This document shows, piece by piece, positions 1 to 6,300 of a stretch of 11,428 nucleotides of DNA. The stretch spans positions 105,513-116,940 of the forward strand of contig MU657281.1 of NCBI GenBank assembly GCA_026770575.1. The letters run 5' to 3'. The DNA is from Pelagophyceae sp. CCMP2097. Lineage: Eukaryota; Sar; Pelagophyceae. The first letter of the stretch is position 1, and each line of letters starts with the position of its first letter. A model generated the notes under the pieces. The model ran no database searches. It worked only from the letters and a program-made list of their open reading frames with translations, and was not told the origin of the DNA. The translations under genes and the position numbers were made by a program.

Positions 1-91
1 TAGTTAAATAATTTCAATTATTTACGTGGGCATTGCAATGGGATTTGGCTGTATCCTTCGGGTCCTCCGTGTGCCTCCGGCGCGCTCTTGT
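1..91 (+). repeat. Left copy of a ~92-bp inverted repeat
   Basis: This sequence matches the reverse complement of 10739-10830 with about four mismatches and one 1-base indel, including an identical stretch of about 39 bp (16-54). The outer end holds a perfect 9-bp palindrome (TAAATAATT, 2-nt loop, AATTATTTA; 5-24). The homology runs to the first base of the window, so the element may continue outside. It could be one terminal inverted repeat of a large element or one of two oppositely placed copies of a small dispersed element. Confidence 0.85.
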
Positions 92-334
92 AATATCCGT
101 TCAACGGATTACCTGTGAGACCCTACACTGTGTCCAGTGCTTGGATAGTGGTCGGCTCTCGGCCGCTGCGGGGCCCTATCTGCCCTCGCCACGGGACGTC
201 GCGCCGTCGGGGCGCGTCTCTCGACCCGGGTTCGTGGCCCGCGCGATGTTCGCCGGGTCCCTTTTTTGTTGCGGCCGCGCGCGCCAAAGGGGCCCTGTCG
301 CCATTTTGGGGCAAGACCCTTTGAAAGAGGCAGG
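92..334. other. 3' flank of era, no gene seen
   Basis: The segment lies between the era stop codon and the left inverted repeat and presumably holds the era 3' UTR. A 6-bp palindrome ATCCGT-TCA-ACGGAT sits at 95-109. The remainder is GC-rich, with no AATAAA-type polyadenylation signal and no convincing ORF on either strand. Confidence 0.5.
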
Positions 335-394
335 TTAGACGGGGTAGCCGAAGCTTCGGAGCTGGTTGGCGTCGTCGCGCCAGTCCTTGGAGAC
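335..394 (-). CDS. era: era exon 14: C-terminus and stop
   Basis: The acceptor is CCTAG. The exon encodes VSKDWRDDANQLRSFGYPV and then TAA at 337-335. Trp345, Arg346 and the following acidic pair are the signature end of Era (VKVxxxWRDD). Confidence 0.95.
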   Translation of the reverse strand, partial: VSKDWRDDANQLRSFGYPV

Positions 395-3300
395 CTAGGG
401 TGGATCCGACTCGGCCGGGAAGACTCGGTCATGGGGCGCAGACGGCCGCGCTCCAGTTTCGAATTTGTCAGTCTTCGTCTTCTTCTTACCTTGACCCTGA
501 TCTCGAGCATGATCTTCTGCTCGAAGAACTTCTCCAGCTCCGCGCGCGCCGCGATGCCGAGCTTCTTGATCGCAGCACCTGCGCGCGGGGGTTTCACATG
601 GTCATCAAATGCCCTCAAAATGCCCCCAAATGACGAACCGTCCTTGCCGATGACGATGCCCTTGTGGGAGTCGCGCGCGACGACGACCGTCGCGGAGATG
701 CTAGAAAGGGGCCGTTGGAAAGGGACCGCGGAAGAACAAGTGGCAAGGACCGTGTGTTCATGGCAGTGTTTTCGGACAGAGAGACAGAAAGACCGGCACG
801 GGGCCGCCTCGAGGGCCCGCCTCGAGGGGGTCCGTGCGCGAAACCGTTTCAAGGAGTCGTCTCGCGGGACCGCATCCGGCGACCGCGTGCGGGGCCGTCG
901 CAAGGGCCAGCATCGAGGCCCGCCCCGAGGGACTGTTCTAAAGGGGTCATCTCGAGGGTCCGCCTCGAGGGAACGTCGCACGGGGCCGTATACGGGGCCA
1001 TACGGGGCCGCCTCGAGAGTCTGTTTCGAACGACCCTCGCAAGGCACCGTCACACGGGCCCGTCTCGAGGAACCGCCTCGAGGGCTCGCTCGTACAGAGG
1101 GCCCGTCCGAAGAAACTCTATTAAGGGGCCGTCTCGAGGGCCCATCCAAAGGGTCGGTCTCGACGGCCCATCTCCATGGACCGTTTCAAAGGGACCGTCT
1201 CAAGAGGCCGTACAGAGAGCCCCCGCCTCCAGCGCCCGTTTCAAGGGACCGTCCCGAGGACCCGTCTGGAGGGCCCGCCTCGACGGCCCTTGTACCGGGC
1301 CCGCCTCGAGGGTCCGTACAATGGGACCGTCTCAAGAGGCCGTGCAGAGAAACCGCTTCCAGGGAATATCTCAAGGGCTGTTTCAAAAGACCGTCTCAAG
1401 GCCCGTTTCAAAAGACCGCCTCAAGGGTCCATCTCGAGGGCCCGTGCGCAGGACCGTCTCCAGGGCCAGTATCGAGAGCCCGCATCCAGCGACCGCCTCG
1501 AGGGGCCATCCCAAGGGCCCGTCTCCCCTGCCCGTCTCGAGGGCGCGTTTCAAAGGGACCATCCCAAGAGGCCGTACAGAGAGCACGCCTCGAGGGGCCG
1601 TCTCGAAAGCTGTTCCGAGAGACCGCCTCCGAGGGGCCGCCTCCAAGGGCCCGTTCAAAAGGGACTCGTCTGAAGAAACCGTTCCAAGGGGCCGTCTCGA
1701 GAGGCGCCTTGAGGGCCCGTTGCAAGGGGCCGTTTCAAGGGGCCGTAGAGAGGGACCGTCGCAAGGGCCTGAAGGCCCGGTCAAAAGAAGCCGCCTCGAG
1801 GGCTCGTACAGAGGGCCCGCCGGAAGAAAGCGTGCAAGGGGCCCGTCGCAAGGGCCCCTGTACTGGGCTCGCCTCGGGGGCCCGTAGAGAGAGGCAGTAT
1901 CTCGAGGGTTCGTTTGAAAAGGGACCGTCTCAAAAGGGCCGTGCAGAGAGCCTTCCTCCAGAGACCGCCAAGCCAAGAGGGCCGTTTCAACAGACCGTCC
2001 AGAGGACCCGTCTCGAGGGCCCGCCTCAAGGTGCCGACTCGAGGGCTCCAGGGCAAAAGAGGGGCCGTAGAGAGCGACCGTGCCGCCTCGAGGGCGTCTC
2101 GCGGGCCCGCCTCAAGAGGCCGTCTCAAGGACGCGTCGTCGAGGGCCCTTTCGAAAAGGGCCTGACCCAAGTGACAGGGCCTTACCCAAGCGACCGCCAT
2201 TTTCAGGGAAAGAGGGACCGTCATCGCAAGAGACCGCCTCGAGGGCCCGTCGCCTCGAGGGGCCGTCTCGATGGGCAGTCTCGAGGGGCCGCATCAACGA
2301 CGGTCGACGAAGCCCGTCCCAAGGACCATCAAGCGACTATATCCAGGCCCGTCCCAAGGGCTTGCTCCAAAAGGCCTCGAGAGACCGTAAAATGGCCCGT
2401 CTGAAGAAACCGGGGAAAGGGACCGTCTCGGGATCTCAAAAGACCGTCTCGAGAGACCATCCCAAGGGCCCGTACAGAGGGCCCGTATAGAGGGCCCGTG
2501 TTCAAGGCCCGTCTCCAGGGCCCGTATACAAAGAGCGCGTCTCGAGGGGCGTCTTGAGGGTCCGTTTCAAGGCGTCGTCTCAAGAGGCCGCCTCTTGAGA
2601 TTGTGGGTCCCTCACAAGGACCCGTCGAAGAGGCGGCCTCGCAAGGACCCGTCGAAGAGGGACCGTCGTCTCAAGGGCCCGTCGAAGAGGAACCGTCGAA
2701 GAGGGCCGTGCAAAAAGACACTATGCGGGCTCAAGTGACCTTTCAAGTGACCTTTCAAGTGACCTTTCAAGTGACCTTTCAAGTGACCGTTCAAAAGGGC
2801 GCGTCTCGAGGGCTCGTACAAAGGGCCCGCCTCGAAAGCCCCTCGAGACCGTTTCGAGCGGCCGTCGCAAGAGGCCACAACCCGCCTCGCGGGCCCGTTC
2901 AAAGGTGCCGCACCCGCGACAGCCTCGAGGGCCCGTTCAAAACGTCCCAACGGCCCGCGCGGAGGCCTCCGACGCCCCGGTTGCACGCACCGCAGAACGT
3001 CGCCCTTGGCCTGCGGCTCCTTGAAGCTCTCGATGCGCACCTAGCGGGCCCTTCGAGGCGACACGCCCGCCCCGGGGCACGGACCTCGCAGGAGTACGGG
3101 ATCTCCTTGCGGTAGTTCTCCAGCACGGCCTTGCGCACCATCTCCGCCGCGAAGAAGCGCTCCTACGTTGGTATTTTCCCGGTATTTCAAAGCGTCTTGC
3201 CGTGAGATGCCCCCGCGCCCCGACCGAAACGCACGGGCCGGTCGGTGGCGTACTCGTCGGGAAAGAGCCTGGGCGACTCGGGCAAAAGCGCCGCAAGAGC

Positions 3301-6300
3301 CGCTTTGAGCTCCGCGACGCCCCTGCCTGCGAGGGACCAAGGTACCCGACAAAGACCCTGTAAAGATCCACAAGAAGAGCCGCTGACCGTCCTTGGCCGA
3401 CAGTCCGACTACGGCCACCGCGCCGGGCAGCGCGGCGCCAGCGAGCCTGCATTTTCAGGTGCGTGCCCACCCGAGCTTGGGCATCCTCACTTTAAAGCCT
3501 CTACGACGGCGGCCTCATCGAGACATTCGTCCACCTTATTCACGCCGATGAGGATGGGCACGCTCGCCAGGTCGCGCTTCGGCAGCTGCTCCGCGATCCA
3601 GCTGACGATGGCCGAGGACCTAATTCAATCCATCTTATCGGCCTTTTCAAATCCATCCCATCCTTCAAATCCGTGAAAATCGACCCCTCGAGAGGACCGC
3701 CGGGAAAAGAAGCCGCCTCTCGGGTCCGTCTCCGGACCGCGGGAACCCTCAGCAGCAGCGGCGGTGTCTTCGGGTCGGGTTGCGAAAATCTGTGCCCAAC
3801 CCTAAGGGGTTTGTCGACGAATCCCGTCTTCGAAGGGCCGAGTTCGGGCCACGGCCAGACCCGCGGGTATACGGGTGAACGCGCAAAACTGGCAAACCCA
3901 ACATTTGGCTTTCAGGCAAACCCGAACCCGTCGCTGCTCATATCTCCGGCTTCTCGATACGGCCTCATTCGACGGCCCCTGGAGACGACCAGTCGAGACG
4001 GCCCCTTTCGACGGCCATTCGAAACGGCGCCTTGAGATGGCCCCTCGAGGCGGCCGCTCGAAACGGCGCCTTGAGACGGCGCCTGGAGACGGCCCCTGGA
4101 GACGGCCCCTGGAGACGGCCATTCGAAACGGCGCCTCGAGACGACCCCTCGAGAGGCTCGGACGAACCCTCGGGCGGTCCTTTGGACACTTCCTTCGGAC
4201 CGTTCCTTTGACAGTCTCCCGACGGGCCCTCTGTGACGGTCGCTTTGAAGGCGGTTTCTCGACGGTCCCTTGGACGGTCACTCAGCTGCAGGTCTCTCGA
4301 CTGCAGCCCCTCTGCGACGTCCCCTGGACGGGCCCTCGGGCGGTCGCTTGGACGGGCCCTCTATCAAACCATAGGCATCCCGTGCGAGGAACGGCAAAGG
4401 GACCCCGTAGAGGCTGAACGAGCGTCTCTGGCAGGGCATCCTGCGTGGCAGCTTGCTAGGGCCCTTCAAAGTGGCATTGATAGTGACCGTGCGCGCAGAG
4501 GCCTATGCCGCCAAAGAGGCCGAAGCAGGGGCCCGTCCAGAGAGCTTTTCAATTTGTTCCTCGGGTCGGGGCGTTGTCGAGCGACCAAACCCGTCTTCTC
4601 GGGTCGGGTTCGGGTTCGGGCCATGGCCAGACGGGTATACGGGTCGGCCAAAACGCGCAAACCCGGCCCGTGGGTTGAAGGGCAAACCCGAACCCGTCGT
4701 CGCTCCTATCTCCGGCTCCTCGAAACGGCCTCTCGAAACGGCCCCTGGAGATGGCCCCTCGAGACGCCCCTTTCGACGGCCATTCGAAACGGCGCCTTAA
4801 GACGGCTCTTCGAGACGGTGGAAACGGCCACTCGAAACGGCCCCTCGAGACGGCCATTCGAATCGGCGCCTTGAGACGAAACCCTCGAGACGGTGCCTCG
4901 AGACGACTCCTCGGGACGGCCCCTTTCGACGGCCATTCGAGACGGCGCCTCGAGACGGCGCTTCGTGACGGTGCCTCGAAATAACCCCTGGGGCGGCTAT
5001 TCGAAACGATATCTTGAGACAAGGACCGCTTTGAGGCACCGTCGAGAAGAGGCCGTCCAGAGGACCCGAGGACCGTCTTAAGAGACGCACTCGAGACCTT
5101 CGCGAGGGCCGCCGAGGGAGGGCGTCCAATGGGGCGGTTCCGAAGGGCCGTTTTGAGGAACCGTCGCGAGGGACCGTCCAGAGGGCCCCGTCTCAAGAGC
5201 CCTCGAGACCGCCCCGAAGGCCGCCGAAAGGGGCCGTCCATGAGGGCCGTCTTGAACTACCGTCCAGAGAGGCCGTCTGGATGGAGCATCTCGAGGGACC
5301 GTCAAGAGAGACGATGCAGTCTTCAGAGGGGTTGTTTAAAGGGACCACCCAGAGGACCGTCCAGAGGAACCGTCTTCGGGGCCGTCCGGGGGGCGCGGAG
5401 CATCGACGAGCCCCGCGAGGGCCGCATGATACCGGTCCGTTAAGGGAACCGTCAAAGATGCCTTCGAGGACCAGCGAGGTGTCCGTAGAGGACCCCATTC
5501 CGCAAAGTACGACACCTTCTCCGGGGCTGCGTCGGACCGTGCCCAGTCGGACCGTCCATGGGGCCGCACAGGACCTTTGAAGGGACCGTCGGCCTGTCTT
5601 AAGAGGGGTCGCCGAGGCGACCGTCTTTGGGACCACCAGAGGGACCGCCCACGGGACCTTCCACGGGACCCTCCAAAGGGATCGCAGAGAGACCGCCCAA
5701 GCGACCGTCTTTGGGACCGCTAGAGGGACCGTCCAAGGGACCGCCCAAGGGACCGTCTTTGGGACCGTCTTTGGGACCGTCTTTGGGACCGTCTTTGGGA
5801 CCGTCAAAGAAGAGTCCGCGAGGCCGTCAAGCGACGGCCCAAGCAACCGTCGAAGTGACCGTAATGGACAGTCCAAGGAACCACCCACGGGAACGTCGAG
5901 CGACCTCCCACAGGGACCGCCCCGAAGGACCACGGGACGTCCCACAAAGACCGCAGTCGAGCACCCGCTCGAGGTCCGTCAAAGGGACTGCCGCACCCGT
6001 CGAAGCGACCGCCCAGGGAACAGACGGGGCCGCCGCAGACGCCTTCGGGGGACCGCCCAAGGACCGGTCCGAGTGAGGGTCTACGGGACCGTCGCAGGGA
6101 GACCGCCGAGTGACCGTCGCAAGGGACGGCCCGAGGGAGGGTCCGAGGGAGGGTCCGAGGGAGGGTCCGAGGGACCGCCAAAGGGCTTGTCAAAGGGGCC
6201 GTCTCGGGGCCCGTCTCAGGGACCTTTTCGGGGGCTTCTCTCGGGGGCTTCTCTCGGGGGCTTATCTCGGACCGTCCTCCGTCGGCCCGTCGCGACGGAG

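Noticed and set aside
109..1149. Single 346-codon minus-strand ORF as the KH protein
   Set aside because: Only its middle part is KH sequence. A 60-bp intron with GT and CAG interrupts the GxxG loop, and the rest is repeat or intron. The spliced exons 12-14 give the true family sequence.
266..2404. 712-codon plus-strand ORF and the 407-codon ORF at 664-1887
   Set aside because: Both translate the 13-bp minisatellite (13-residue cycles of RARLEGPSQGPVS type) and run antisense across era exons 12 and 13. The real exons explain the non-repeat part.
3823..4730. CRISPR-like or telomere-like reading of regular repeats and GGGTTCGGGTTCGGG
   Set aside because: There are no unique equal-length spacers between conserved repeats, and the GGGTTCG run is only two or three units inside an intron.
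5193..5945. 250-codon minus-strand ORF with Val-Pro-Lys-Thr repeats
   Set aside because: The period is the 12-bp satellite read as codons, and it lies wholly within intron 6.
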